From NCBI GenBank assembly GCA_947258585.1, contig CAMYIZ010000059.1, forward strand, positions 90,821 through 154,820: 64,000 nt of DNA, written 5' to 3'. Of the stretch, positions 39,301 to 48,047 are shown one piece after another. The translations under genes were made by a program, and so were the position numbers. Below the pieces are notes generated by a model. The model did not search any database, was not told where the DNA came from, and was given only the letters and a program-made list of their open reading frames with translations. Every line of letters begins with the position of its first letter. The stretch's first letter is position 1. Source of the stretch: an uncultured Haliea sp. GTDB lineage: Bacteria; Pseudomonadota; Gammaproteobacteria; Pseudomonadales; Halieaceae.

Positions 39301-39846
39301 GCGGCCCGCGGCCCCCTGGCTGGCGACAGTGGCATAGCGACGCCGGGTTTCCGCCTGCGGGAAGCAACGGGCGTTGAACTGCTGCGCCTGCAGGTCTTTC
39401 ACCGCGGCGAGGGTCAGGTCGAGGCGCTGGCGTCGGCGTTGCACACGGCGCTGCCGGGTCCCGGGATCGCGCACCCGCAGGGCGCGCGGACCTGGCTGTG
39501 GTGTGCCCCCGGTGATTGGCTGGTGACAGTGCCGGCCGGCACCGGCGCCACTGAGCTGGCGGCGTTGCGTGCTGCGGCCGGCGAATTGCTCGCGGTCGCA
39601 GCCGCGGTGACTGACAGCCGGGTGATGTTCAGCTTGGGTGGTGCGCGGGTGCGCGAGGTACTGGCCCGTGGCACGACGCTCGACCTGCATCAACAGTATT
39701 TCGAGCATCAGCGATGTGCGGTCACCCGGTTCGCCAGTGTGCCGGTGTTGCTGCTGGCAGAGGGCGATGAGATGTTGCTGTTTGCCTGTCGCTCGCTGGC
39801 GGCGTATCTGTCGGCGTGGTTCAGGGCGGTGAGCCGGGACTGCTGA
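36313..39846 (+). CDS. soxA: Sarcosine oxidase subunit alpha fused to a C-terminal gamma-subunit-like domain
   Basis: Alpha motifs (GFSGDTLASALLANGVSIVGRSFKLHRPRG; C-terminal aminomethyltransferase-like region) followed by a Pro-rich linker and a SoxG-like region (STATPGF-like GIATPGFRLREATGVELLRLQVF...FSLGGARVREVLARGTTLDLH). No separate soxG downstream. Confidence 0.9.
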   Translation: MKRTRQRLPHARVDTGKPLTFRFEGETYRGFSGDTLASALLANGVSIVGRSFKLHRPRGVFAAGREDANALVQLEHGAWSEPNARATLVPLYDGLVAEGQNAWPAPGWDLLAALGLLKKVLPAGFYYKTFIWPNWKYWEGLVRRLAGLGRAPTAPDPQYYFKQTVHAEVVIVGAGRSGLEAAVAAAQDPGCRVLLLDEQEEPGGSLLASPDPVDRAWLASTLERIAQCPNVTLVPRCSVNGYYDHDVLAALQRVCSHLGPHAESTAPREIFWRVCAGRVVLATGALERPLVFPHNDRPGIMLAGAVREYTHRYGLTLGERIVFFTNNDSAWHTALELAEHGVRVAAIVDVRPRVAPELLRQATAAGIVDRLGYSVVHTRGRRALRQLVIRRLTEGGHGLQGPRDILDCDLLAMSGGWSPTLHLYSQSGGKLDWRDEDSCFVPGAGSQAVTVVGRANGDFPQPLHTQAYWLTPGVAPDCQWVDFQYDVTAADIQLAARENYVSVEHVKRYTTNGMAIDQGKTSNVNGLGILALATGRSIPEVGTTRFRPPYHPATIGAWAGIELGALYQPFQRLPAHACHVALGAQMADMGGWQRPEYYPQAGESEQQAIAREVLAVRNAVGLLDYSPLGKLEVHGPDAREFLNRVYVNNLATLKPGAARYGLMLNERGIVVDDGVVVCLAEDHFLLHTTSGGASAVHRALEEWLQCEWVALRVLVSNVTTQWATFMLSGPGARAVLAQLPCDIQCSRDDFAHMQFRTGTLCGVPARILRASFTGELSFEISVPAACGESLWEVLMAAGASHSITPFGIEALMVLRTEKGFLHIGSDTDGNTMPQDLGWGDAIGKNPGDFIGRRSLALEAGQDPQRLQFTGLALEDETGTTVSGAHVLSEDGNSSAGYVTSACFSPTLGRTVALGIVAGARARLGETVSVYYEGKTQPARLVAPCQLDPEGARLQADAAAPQPVRQPGTPRSAVPQPATPQPATPQPAASQHIPQVLAARGPLAGDSGIATPGFRLREATGVELLRLQVFHRGEGQVEALASALHTALPGPGIAHPQGARTWLWCAPGDWLVTVPAGTGATELAALRAAAGELLAVAAAVTDSRVMFSLGGARVREVLARGTTLDLHQQYFEHQRCAVTRFASVPVLLLAEGDEMLLFACRSLAAYLSAWFRAVSRDC
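39232..39276 (+). repeat. 15-bp tandem repeat encoding Pro-Gln-Pro-Ala-Thr linker
   Basis: CCTCAGCCGGCCACA, CCTCAGCCGGCCACA, CCCCAGCCCGCCGCA between alpha and gamma-like domains of the fusion. Confidence 0.75.
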
Positions 39847-40036
39847 CCGCTGAGGACCTCTCTGCGGGCTTGAGTTCCGGGCTAGAATACCCCCAATGAC
39901 GGCACCCGAATAATACGGTTGGAATCATGAAGACGCGCGAATAACTTATGCGTATCCCGGGCTGTATCGGGTTGATTGCGATAAGCTTTTGCACTGACCC
40001 CCGGTTATTGTTGACCGCACAAAACAAGGAGCCAGC

Positions 40037-41170
40037 ATGCACCAGATACCGGCATTCGGCGATGACCCGCTTCAGCGCTTTACCCTGCACGAGGGCCTGG
40101 GGCCAGCCGTCGCCGCTTTCAGTCTGCCCGACAGGCTGGGCTTCGGCTCGGTGTTCGCGCCGGTGATGTTCCGCGCCGATTACCGCGACGGCAGCTGGCA
40201 GCCCGGACAGTTCCAGCCTTACGGCCCGATCAGCATCGACCCCGGCGCCAAGGTGCTGCACTACGCCCAGGAGGTATTCGAGGGGCAGAAGGCCTACCGC
40301 GTTGGCGACCAGCCCACGGCCCTGTTTCGCCCGGCGATGAACTGGCGGCGGTTGAATGCCTCCGCCGCCAGGCTGTGCCTGCCGCCGCTGCCGGAAACCC
40401 TGTTTCTGGATGGCGTGTTCGGCGTAACTGCGCTCAACGAAGCCTTTATTCCCGGCGCCAGCGGCCAGTCTCTCTATCTTCGCCCCTTTCTTTTTGGCAC
40501 CGAGAGCAACCTTGGCATGGCGGCCTCCCGGGAGGTCAGCTTCATGGTGATCGCCAGCCCTTCCCAGGCGTATCACGCCGGCAGCATGAGCCTGCTGATC
40601 GAGCGCGCCGAATCCCGGGTAGCCGGTGGCGGCATCGGTGCCGCCAAGGTGGGCGGGAATTATGCCTGTGCCCTGCAGTCCGCCGCCCGCTGCGCGGAGC
40701 TCGGCTACGACCTTACCCTGTGGCTGGACCCCGTTCACCGGCGCAACATTGAGGAGCTCAGCGGCATGAACTTTTTCGCGGTGGTCGATGGCCGCCTGCT
40801 GACTCCGGTGTTGACCGACTCGATCCTGGCCGGGATCACTCGCGATTCGCTTATCCAGCTGGCCCGTGCCCAGGGACTGGTGGTGGAGGAAACATCGATT
40901 GCCATCGACGAGCTGCTGGGCTGGATCGAAACGGGGCGCTGCAGCGAGTGCTTTGCCTGCGGCACTGCGGCGATCGTGACCCCGATCCGCGAACTGGGGG
41001 AGGCGCACGGCACTCGCCATGACCTGCTGCAGGCCGAGGGCGAAATCACTGCCCTGCTGCGCGAGGAGCTGCTGGATATCCAGGAGGGCAGGGCGGCAGA
41101 CCCCTTTGGCTGGATGGTGCCGCTGCCTGCGGATTACCAGGAATTGACTGACGGGGATCTGTGCGCATGA
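40037..41170 (+). CDS. ilvE: Branched-chain amino acid aminotransferase
   Basis: HYAQEVFEGQKAYR, LYLRPFLFGTESNLGM, AKVGGNYACALQSAARCAELGYDLTLWLDPVHRRNIEELSGMNFF (PLP Lys region). Confidence 0.93.
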   Translation: MHQIPAFGDDPLQRFTLHEGLGPAVAAFSLPDRLGFGSVFAPVMFRADYRDGSWQPGQFQPYGPISIDPGAKVLHYAQEVFEGQKAYRVGDQPTALFRPAMNWRRLNASAARLCLPPLPETLFLDGVFGVTALNEAFIPGASGQSLYLRPFLFGTESNLGMAASREVSFMVIASPSQAYHAGSMSLLIERAESRVAGGGIGAAKVGGNYACALQSAARCAELGYDLTLWLDPVHRRNIEELSGMNFFAVVDGRLLTPVLTDSILAGITRDSLIQLARAQGLVVEETSIAIDELLGWIETGRCSECFACGTAAIVTPIRELGEAHGTRHDLLQAEGEITALLREELLDIQEGRAADPFGWMVPLPADYQELTDGDLCA

Positions 41171-43026
41171 GTGCGGACAACGTTACCTACGCCAATACGT
41201 CCACCGTCACCGGCGGCACCCTGGCCGAGATCCGTCCCGACCAGCGAGAGGGTGCCCTGCGCGGCGCCCAACTGCTGGCGAAAGCCCTGCAGGCAGAAGG
41301 CGTGGAGGTACTGTTCGGCTACCCCGGCGGTGCCAACCTGGAAATCTTTGATGTGCTGCGGGACTTCGGTATTCGCTGCGTCCGCACTGAACACGAGCAG
41401 GGCGCGGTGCATGCGGCCCAGGGTTACGCCCGCGCCAGCGGCCGCATCGGCGTGTGCCTGGCAACCTCCGGCCCCGGGGCCACTAACCTGGTCACCGGGA
41501 TAGCCGACGCCAACAGCGATTCCACCCCCATCGTCGCCATCACCGGCAACGTGCCGTCGCACCTGCTGGGCAAGAATGCCTTCCAGGAAGTGGACATTGT
41601 CAGCATCACCCGGCCGGTGACCAAGCGCAGTACCCTGGTGAAAAAGGTCACCGAGATCCCCGAGGTGGTGCGGGAGGCCTTTGCGTTGGCAGGGGGCAAC
41701 CGTCCGGGGCCGGTGCTGATCGACATCCCCAAGGATATCCAGCAACAGTACCCCCGCGATGCGGACGGCAATCATGTGCCGCCGCGGATTCCGGCGGTGG
41801 TTGAACGCCCGGAGCCAGAGATTGGAGGTCTGACCGCCAACCAGTTGGAAGAAGCCTGTCGTCTCATCGGCGAAGCGCAGCGACCGGTCATCTATGCCGG
41901 CGGCGGCATCATCTCCGCCAACTGTGCGGACCTGCTGCTGCAGCTGGCAGAGAAATTGCGCTGCCCGGTGACCACCACCCTGATGGGGCACGGTGCCTTT
42001 CCGCCCGGGCATGCGCTGGCGCTGCATACCCTGGGCATGCACGGGTCAAAGTATGCCAATGTGGCGGTGAACGAGGCCGACCTGGTGATTGCCGCCGGGG
42101 TGCGTTTCGACGACCGCGTCACCGGCAAGGTGGATGCCTTTATCGCCGCGGGCAAGATTATCCATATCGACATCGATCGCGACGAGCTGAACAAGAACAA
42201 GACGGTCACCCTGCCTATCTGTGCGGACATCGCCCGGGCGCTGGCGCAGCTCTGCGATTGCGATCTCCGCGGAGACGGGCACCAGGCCTGGCTGGACTAC
42301 CTGGCGGATATCAAGCGCGAGTTTCCCTATGCCGTGCCGGCGGGCGAGGCGATCAGCCCGCAGTTCGCAATCCGCCTGCTCAATGAGATCACCGGCGGCG
42401 ACGCCATCGTCAGCCTGGGTGTCGGCCAGCACCAGATGTGGGCCATGCAGCACTACCAGCCGCGGCAGTCGCGCTCTTTTCTCAGCAGCTCCGGTTTCGG
42501 CACCATGGGCTACGGCTTGCCGGCGGCCATCGGCGCGAAGATCGCCTGTCCCGGGCGCCAGGTCATCGATATCGATGGCGACGGCTCCCTGAACATGACC
42601 ATCCACGAGCTGGCGACCTGTCATCGCTACGGCATCGGGGTGAAGGTGGTGGTCATCAACAACCAGTGGCTGGGCATGGTCCGGCAGTGGCAGGACATGA
42701 TCTACGAGGGGCACCGCTCGGGCTCGGATCTGTCGGACCCGATGGCGGTGAAAGCGCCTGGGGATACCGACATCTACCCGGATTTCCCCGCCATCGCCGC
42801 GGGCTACCGGGTGCGGGCGGAGCGGGTGTCGGCGCCGTCAGAACTGGCCGCCGCCCTTGAGCGCATGCTGGCGGATCCGGACGAGCCCTACCTGCTGGAT
42901 GTGATCGTCGCTGCCGAGGAGAACGTCTATCCGATGATCCCCGCGGGCGGCACCTACCGGGATATCATCATGGGGCCGGGGGATATGCCGGCGGCGGCGC
43001 GGGAGCAGCAGGGCAGCAATGTCTGA
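41167..43026 (+). CDS. Acetolactate synthase large subunit
   Basis: LLAKALQAEGVEVLFGYPGGANLEIFDVLRD, EHEQGAVHAAQGYARASGRIGVCLATSGPGATNLVTGIADA, AFQEVDIVSITRPVTKRS, TPP motif DGDGSLNMTIHELAT..INNQWLGMVRQWQ. Confidence 0.92.
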   Translation: MSADNVTYANTSTVTGGTLAEIRPDQREGALRGAQLLAKALQAEGVEVLFGYPGGANLEIFDVLRDFGIRCVRTEHEQGAVHAAQGYARASGRIGVCLATSGPGATNLVTGIADANSDSTPIVAITGNVPSHLLGKNAFQEVDIVSITRPVTKRSTLVKKVTEIPEVVREAFALAGGNRPGPVLIDIPKDIQQQYPRDADGNHVPPRIPAVVERPEPEIGGLTANQLEEACRLIGEAQRPVIYAGGGIISANCADLLLQLAEKLRCPVTTTLMGHGAFPPGHALALHTLGMHGSKYANVAVNEADLVIAAGVRFDDRVTGKVDAFIAAGKIIHIDIDRDELNKNKTVTLPICADIARALAQLCDCDLRGDGHQAWLDYLADIKREFPYAVPAGEAISPQFAIRLLNEITGGDAIVSLGVGQHQMWAMQHYQPRQSRSFLSSSGFGTMGYGLPAAIGAKIACPGRQVIDIDGDGSLNMTIHELATCHRYGIGVKVVVINNQWLGMVRQWQDMIYEGHRSGSDLSDPMAVKAPGDTDIYPDFPAIAAGYRVRAERVSAPSELAAALERMLADPDEPYLLDVIVAAEENVYPMIPAGGTYRDIIMGPGDMPAAAREQQGSNV

Positions 43027-43117
43027 GACTGGATAGCAGCCTCGACCCGGGCAACGGTGCCTGCGGGTACCGGCATCGGTTTTGCTATGTTAGTCTTTCG
43101 GCGGGTTCCGCAGAGGC

Positions 43118-43447
43118 TTGTTGATGAAAATTGAATTGTTGTTCCGCCCGGTCGCCCTGATTGCGATCACCGTGCTAATCCCCGCCTGCACCTGGGTCAA
43201 GATCCCCGACGACGCGCGAGCCGTTGCGATCGTCGAAGCCAGCGCGGTCGGCAACTGCCAGCGTCTGGGCAGTGTCTCGACCAACGTCGCCTGGAAAGTG
43301 GCGGGTATCAAGCGCGGCGAGAACAAGATCCGGGTGGAACTGGACAATCTAGCCCGCGAGCGTACCTTTGGCATGGGCGGCAACACCGTGGTGCGGGAAT
43401 CCATCCGGGAAGGCACCGGCGAGTACAGCGCCTACAAGTGCCCCTGA
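43118..43447 (+). CDS. DUF4156-like lipoprotein
   Basis: Lipobox IPAC; VKIPDDARAVAIVEASAVGNCQRLGSVSTNV. Confidence 0.75.
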   Translation: MLMKIELLFRPVALIAITVLIPACTWVKIPDDARAVAIVEASAVGNCQRLGSVSTNVAWKVAGIKRGENKIRVELDNLARERTFGMGGNTVVRESIREGTGEYSAYKCP

Positions 43448-43530
43448 GCTGGCACTCGCGCCATGGCGCCCGGTGACCGCCTTGGGCATAATGGCGGTCC
43501 GATTGCGGGGCACGGGCAGCGCGGTAGCAG

Positions 43531-45240
43531 ATGTACCACCAGTATTTTGGCCTCAATGAAGCACCTTTCTCCATCGCGGTAAACCCGCGCTATCTATTCA
43601 TGAGTCCCCGGCACCGGGACGCGCTGGCCCACCTGCTGTACGGTGTGGGAGCTGGCGGTGGCTTTATCCTGCTCACCGGCGAGGTGGGCACCGGCAAGAC
43701 CACGATCAATCGCTGCCTGCTGGAGCAGCTGCCGCCGGCAACGGACGTCGCCATCGTCCTCAACCCGGCGCTCAATGCGCTGGAATTGCTGGCGACGGTC
43801 TGCGATGAACTGGGGATCGACTACAATCGCAAGCGTCCTACCCTGAAAACCCTGACCGACAGCCTGCACCGTTTTCTGCTGCAGAACCACGCGGACGGGC
43901 GCAAGACGGTGTTGATGATCGACGAGGCCCAGCATCTGGATTTTGATGTGCTGGAACAGATCCGACTGCTGACCAACCTCGAGACCAACAGCGAAAAACT
44001 GCTGCAGATCATCCTCATCGGCCAGCCGGAGCTGGCGCAAATGCTGCAGCGCCCTGAGCTGCGCCAGCTCAACCAGCGCATCACTGCCCGCTACAACCTG
44101 GCGCCCCTGAGCCCGGAAGAGACCGACGCCTATATCCGCCACCGGCTACAGGTAGCCGGGCTGGCGCCAGGGCGCGAGCTGTTCCCCCGGGATGTGGTGC
44201 GCGGGATACACCGCACGACGCGCGGTATACCGCGCCTGATCAACGTGCTCTGTGACCGGATCCTGCTGGGCACCTATGGCCGCAATCGCAACCGCGCCGA
44301 CCGGGACATGCTGGCGCTTGCGGCCGCCGAGGTCCTGGGGGAGGAGGGCGTCCGGTCCCGGCACCGGGCCAGTTTCCCGTGGCTGGCGGGGGGCGGCGCG
44401 GTCCTGCTGGCGGTCCTGTTGCTGTGGTGGTTGTGGCCCGATGGACCCGCACCCGAAGCACCGGCGGCTATCCTGGAATCCCCGGCTGCTGCAGCAGCTG
44501 AAGTTGCCGGGGCCGGGATGCCAGTGCCGGTTCCTGCACCGGTGGGCGTTGCCGCGCCGCCCGACACGGCGGCTCCCGCTGCGGCCCCGGCGACTCCCGC
44601 GAGCAACGCCTGGCAGATGGCCCCGCAAGCGGCGCTGGAGCAGCTCTGGCAACTCCAGGCAGAGGGCCCGGCGCCCCCGCTGGAGCAGCTTTGCGACGAG
44701 GCCATCCGGTTTCCCCTGAGCTGTCTGCGCGGCCGTGCGGACACCTGGCAGGAGCTGCTGGCGCTGCAGCGACCGCTGCTGCTGGACCTGGTGACGCCGG
44801 CCCGGTTCGCCGCCGCGGCGTTGTTCCTGGGGGAGGAAGATGGGCGCGCCCTGCTTTGGTCCGGGAGTGCACTGTCCCGCGTTCCCTTCACTGAGCTGGC
44901 GCCACTCTGGCGCGGCGGCTACCGTCTGCTCTGGCGGCCGCCCGCTGGATTCAGTGGTCCTATTGGACGCTCCGAGGCCAGCCCCGCGGTTGCCGATGTG
45001 GCGGCACTGTTTGCACGCCTTGATGGGCAGTCCCAACCGCTGGCGGACAATCGCTATACCGCCGCGCTGGCCGACAGGGTGCGCCTGTTCCAGAGCGAGC
45101 AGCAGCTGCTGGCGGACGGTGTGGTCGGGGAGCAAACCCTGTTGCGTCTCAACCTGCTTGCCGGGCGCGATCTCTCCGCCCGGGCCGCCCTGCAGTTGCT
45201 CACCTCGAACACCGCGATCCCGGGAGCGCCCACACCATGA
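43531..45240 (+). CDS. gspA: General secretion pathway protein A-like AAA ATPase (ExeA/GspA)
   Basis: MYHQYFGLNEAPFSIAVNPRYLFMSPRHRDALAHLLYG, Walker A GEVGTGKTTI, IDEAQHLD, TM segment, C-terminal peptidoglycan-binding-like domain. Confidence 0.9.
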   Translation: MYHQYFGLNEAPFSIAVNPRYLFMSPRHRDALAHLLYGVGAGGGFILLTGEVGTGKTTINRCLLEQLPPATDVAIVLNPALNALELLATVCDELGIDYNRKRPTLKTLTDSLHRFLLQNHADGRKTVLMIDEAQHLDFDVLEQIRLLTNLETNSEKLLQIILIGQPELAQMLQRPELRQLNQRITARYNLAPLSPEETDAYIRHRLQVAGLAPGRELFPRDVVRGIHRTTRGIPRLINVLCDRILLGTYGRNRNRADRDMLALAAAEVLGEEGVRSRHRASFPWLAGGGAVLLAVLLLWWLWPDGPAPEAPAAILESPAAAAAEVAGAGMPVPVPAPVGVAAPPDTAAPAAAPATPASNAWQMAPQAALEQLWQLQAEGPAPPLEQLCDEAIRFPLSCLRGRADTWQELLALQRPLLLDLVTPARFAAAALFLGEEDGRALLWSGSALSRVPFTELAPLWRGGYRLLWRPPAGFSGPIGRSEASPAVADVAALFARLDGQSQPLADNRYTAALADRVRLFQSEQQLLADGVVGEQTLLRLNLLAGRDLSARAALQLLTSNTAIPGAPTP

Positions 45241-45283
45241 CCGCAACGGCAGAGCGGGATATTCCAAGCGCAGGGGTGTGCCC

Positions 45284-46138
45284 ATGTCGTTGATACTTGA
45301 AGCGCTCAATCGCTCCCGGCGGGAGCAGAACAACGCGGCGCCGGTACCGGGCGTGGACAGCGAACACTATAGTCCCCCGCCGGCGGATAATGCCTGGCGG
45401 CAGCGCGGTACCCTGGCAGCGCTGGGCCTTGCACTGCTGGTGATCGCGGTGCTGCTGGGCCGGGAGCTCGCCCGCGACGGGGCTGAGTCGCCCGGGGCAA
45501 CGGCGACCCCGCATGCGGTAGTTGCAGAGCCCCTGGCGCCGCCACCCGCTATAAGTCCCGCCGCACCGACGACGGCAGCGGTGGCGGGCACCCCTGCGCC
45601 GCAGGCAGAGGATACTCCCGTGGCAGAGGCACCTCCAGAGCCCGCTGTCGAGGTGTCCGCCCCGGTGGCGGCCGCATCACCCTCGCAACTGCCGCCGTCG
45701 ACGATCTCTGCCGGCGGCACCAGCGCGGAGGTGGCCGCCCTGTACCGGCAGGCCGGGACCCCGACAGCGCCTGCGGAGCCGGCCACGGCCGCAGTCACCG
45801 AGCCCGCGGCGGTCACGGAAGACGCGGTGGATATCGCGAGCCTGGTGACCGCGGCGGAGCAGGCCCTGGAGGATGTGCGGCTGGCAGAGCATCCGGCGCC
45901 GTTCCTGGGCGAGCTTTCCCAGCAGCGCAAGGACGCCGTGCCGACCCTGATGTATCTGCAGCACGACTACCGGGCAGAGGGTGGTTCGACAGTGACCATC
46001 AACGCCCAGCAGGCACGCGCGGGGCAAACCGTCGGCCGCGGGGTCAAGGTGGAAGACATCCTGCCCGATTCGGTCGTGCTGAGCCACGATGGCGAGCAGT
46101 TCCGCCTGCGGGCCCTGAACAGTTGGGTGAATTTGTAG
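45284..46138 (+). CDS. gspB: General secretion pathway protein B-like (GspB/ExeB)
   Basis: MSLILEALNRSRREQNN..., TM, Pro/Ala-rich linker, C-terminal SVTINAQQ-like GGSTVTINAQQARAGQTVGRGVKVEDILPDSVVLSHDGEQFRLRALNSWVNL. Confidence 0.88.
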   Translation: MSLILEALNRSRREQNNAAPVPGVDSEHYSPPPADNAWRQRGTLAALGLALLVIAVLLGRELARDGAESPGATATPHAVVAEPLAPPPAISPAAPTTAAVAGTPAPQAEDTPVAEAPPEPAVEVSAPVAAASPSQLPPSTISAGGTSAEVAALYRQAGTPTAPAEPATAAVTEPAAVTEDAVDIASLVTAAEQALEDVRLAEHPAPFLGELSQQRKDAVPTLMYLQHDYRAEGGSTVTINAQQARAGQTVGRGVKVEDILPDSVVLSHDGEQFRLRALNSWVNL

Positions 46139-46206
46139 TGACCGCCGGGGTTGGCGACGACGTCTACCCCCGGGCGTGAGACGGTGAACTGAGGCTGGCT
46201 GACGCA

Positions 46207-47049
46207 ATGATGAAGTGGGCGATCGCCTTCGCTTTCCTGGTCCTGGTCGGGATATTTGCCCTCGTTGCCCTGAGGGTGTGGGACCAGTCCGCCGACCGTG
46301 CCGAGTGGCAGCGTCTCGCTGCGCTCCAGCCCGAAGTGCCGCAACATTTTTCCGTCGAGTTGGTCGCGGGTCTGCCCGAGCCTGCCCGGCGTTACTTCAA
46401 CTTCATGATCGCGCCGGGAGCGCCGCTGCTGCGGGTCGCCGAAATCGACATGAGCGGCGAGTTCAGTCTCGGAAACAGGGATAGTCCCGCCTACCAGCCG
46501 ATGTCAGCGCGGCAGATTCTCGCCGCCCCCGATGGCTTCGTCTGGGCGATGCGCACCCGCGGCGGGATGCCGCTCTCGGGGTCGGATTCCGGGTTGTGGA
46601 CACGGTTTCGCATTTTCTGGCTGATCCCTGTGGCGCGACTGGGCGGGACGCCGGATCATGCGCGATCGGCCTTCGGCCGCTACATCGGGGAGTCGGTGAT
46701 CTGGACGCCCGCCGCCCTGCTGCCCGGGCCAGGGGTGACCTGGGCCGCGGTGGGCGAAAATACCGCGCGGGTAACGGTGCGTCACGGGGATCTGAGCCAG
46801 GCGGTGGACGTCACCGTCGACAGTGAGGGAAGGCCTGTTGTTGTCGCTTTCCAGCGCTGGAGCAATGCGAACCCGGACAAGCTGCACCGCCTTCAACCCT
46901 TTGGCGCCGTCCTCTCCGACTTTCGCGAGGTTGGGGGCTACCGCCTGCCGTTTCGGGTGGAGGCGGGCAACATGTTTGGTACAGACGACTACTTCCCCTT
47001 CTTTCTCGCCGAGGTCACGGCGATCCGGTTTCCCGAGGTACCGCCATGA
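46207..47049 (+). CDS. Conserved membrane-anchored protein, DUF6544-like
   Basis: N-terminal TM; LPEPARRYFNFMIAPGAPLLRVAEIDMSGEFSLG; overlaps following hydrolase by 4 bp. Family assignment from memory. Confidence 0.55.
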   Translation: MMKWAIAFAFLVLVGIFALVALRVWDQSADRAEWQRLAALQPEVPQHFSVELVAGLPEPARRYFNFMIAPGAPLLRVAEIDMSGEFSLGNRDSPAYQPMSARQILAAPDGFVWAMRTRGGMPLSGSDSGLWTRFRIFWLIPVARLGGTPDHARSAFGRYIGESVIWTPAALLPGPGVTWAAVGENTARVTVRHGDLSQAVDVTVDSEGRPVVVAFQRWSNANPDKLHRLQPFGAVLSDFREVGGYRLPFRVEAGNMFGTDDYFPFFLAEVTAIRFPEVPP

Positions 47050-48047
47050 TGGACTGGACCCACCACCACGCAACGATCAATGGCATCCGCATGCACTATG
47101 TGGAGCAGGGGCAGGGCATGCCAGTGGTGCTCTGCCACGGCTTCCCGCACCTGTGGTTCAGCTGGCACCGGCAGATCAGTGCGCTGGCTGCGGCCGGGTA
47201 TCGGGTCATTGCCCCGGACATGCGCGGCATGGGCCAGACCGAGGCGCCGGTGGCGGTGGAGGCCTACGATATCGACCACATCACCGCCGACCTTGTGGGC
47301 CTGTTGGACCATATCGGCGAGCCGCGCGCGGTGTTCGCCGGGCTCGATTTTGGCGCCTTTGCCATCTACGACCTGGCCCTGCGCCATCCCCAGCGGGTGA
47401 TCGCGGTGATTGGCCTGGAGAACCCGGCGGCCCCGCACAATCCCGACGAGCCCCCCCTCAGTGAATACCGGCGTATGGGGGAGCAACACTTCCTGCACAT
47501 CGAGTACTTCCGCGAGCCGCCGCGGGCAGATCGGGAGTTGGCGGCCGCGCCGCGGCGCTTCCTGCACAAGGTTTTCCATACCCTCAGCGGTGCCTGCAAT
47601 TACTTCGAGATGTTCCGCCATCCGCCGGGCACCTCCTATATCGACGCCATGGAGGAGCCGCCGCCGCTGCCCTGGTCCTGGCTGTCGGAGCTGGAACTGG
47701 AGTTCTTTGTCTCCGAGTACAGTCGCAGCGGTTTCACCGGGGGCCTGAACTGGTACCGCTCGTTCGATCTCAAGTGGGCCCAGCGCAAGCCCTTCGAGGG
47801 CGTGCAGAGCACCGTACCGGCCTATTTCATCGGTAGCGAGCACGATGTGGACCTGGAAGGGTTTCACGGCGAGGACCCTATTGGCCAGATGCGGGGGATC
47901 TTTCCGGATCTGCGCGAGGTGCGCATGATCCCGGGTGCGGGACACATGGTACAGCTGGAGGCCTCGACAGAGGTGAACGCGATCCTGCTGACGTATCTTG
48001 CAGATATTCGCCGGCGCGGCTGGAAGACTACGCCACCGCAGCGCTAG
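47046..48047 (+). CDS. Alpha/beta fold hydrolase, epoxide hydrolase-like
   Basis: VVLCHGFPHLWFSWHRQISALAAAGYRVIAPDMRGMGQTEAP, AGLDFGAFAIYDLALRHPQRV, PGAGHMVQLE. Confidence 0.9.
   Translation: MMDWTHHHATINGIRMHYVEQGQGMPVVLCHGFPHLWFSWHRQISALAAAGYRVIAPDMRGMGQTEAPVAVEAYDIDHITADLVGLLDHIGEPRAVFAGLDFGAFAIYDLALRHPQRVIAVIGLENPAAPHNPDEPPLSEYRRMGEQHFLHIEYFREPPRADRELAAAPRRFLHKVFHTLSGACNYFEMFRHPPGTSYIDAMEEPPPLPWSWLSELELEFFVSEYSRSGFTGGLNWYRSFDLKWAQRKPFEGVQSTVPAYFIGSEHDVDLEGFHGEDPIGQMRGIFPDLREVRMIPGAGHMVQLEASTEVNAILLTYLADIRRRGWKTTPPQR

Noticed and set aside
36259-39708. 1149-aa minus-strand ORF opposite soxAG
   Set aside because: Low-complexity His/Gly/Arg/Gln-rich translation with no recognisable domain, antisense to a clear gene; typical high-GC shadow ORF.
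39948-40166. 72-aa ORF overlapping the ilvE start as a real gene
   Set aside because: Out of frame with ilvE, no RBS or domain support; kept only as a weak leader-peptide idea.
44240-45930. Ala/Pro-rich regions of gspA and gspB as a possible repeat array
   Set aside because: Coding linker composition without a fixed nucleotide period; not a CRISPR or satellite.
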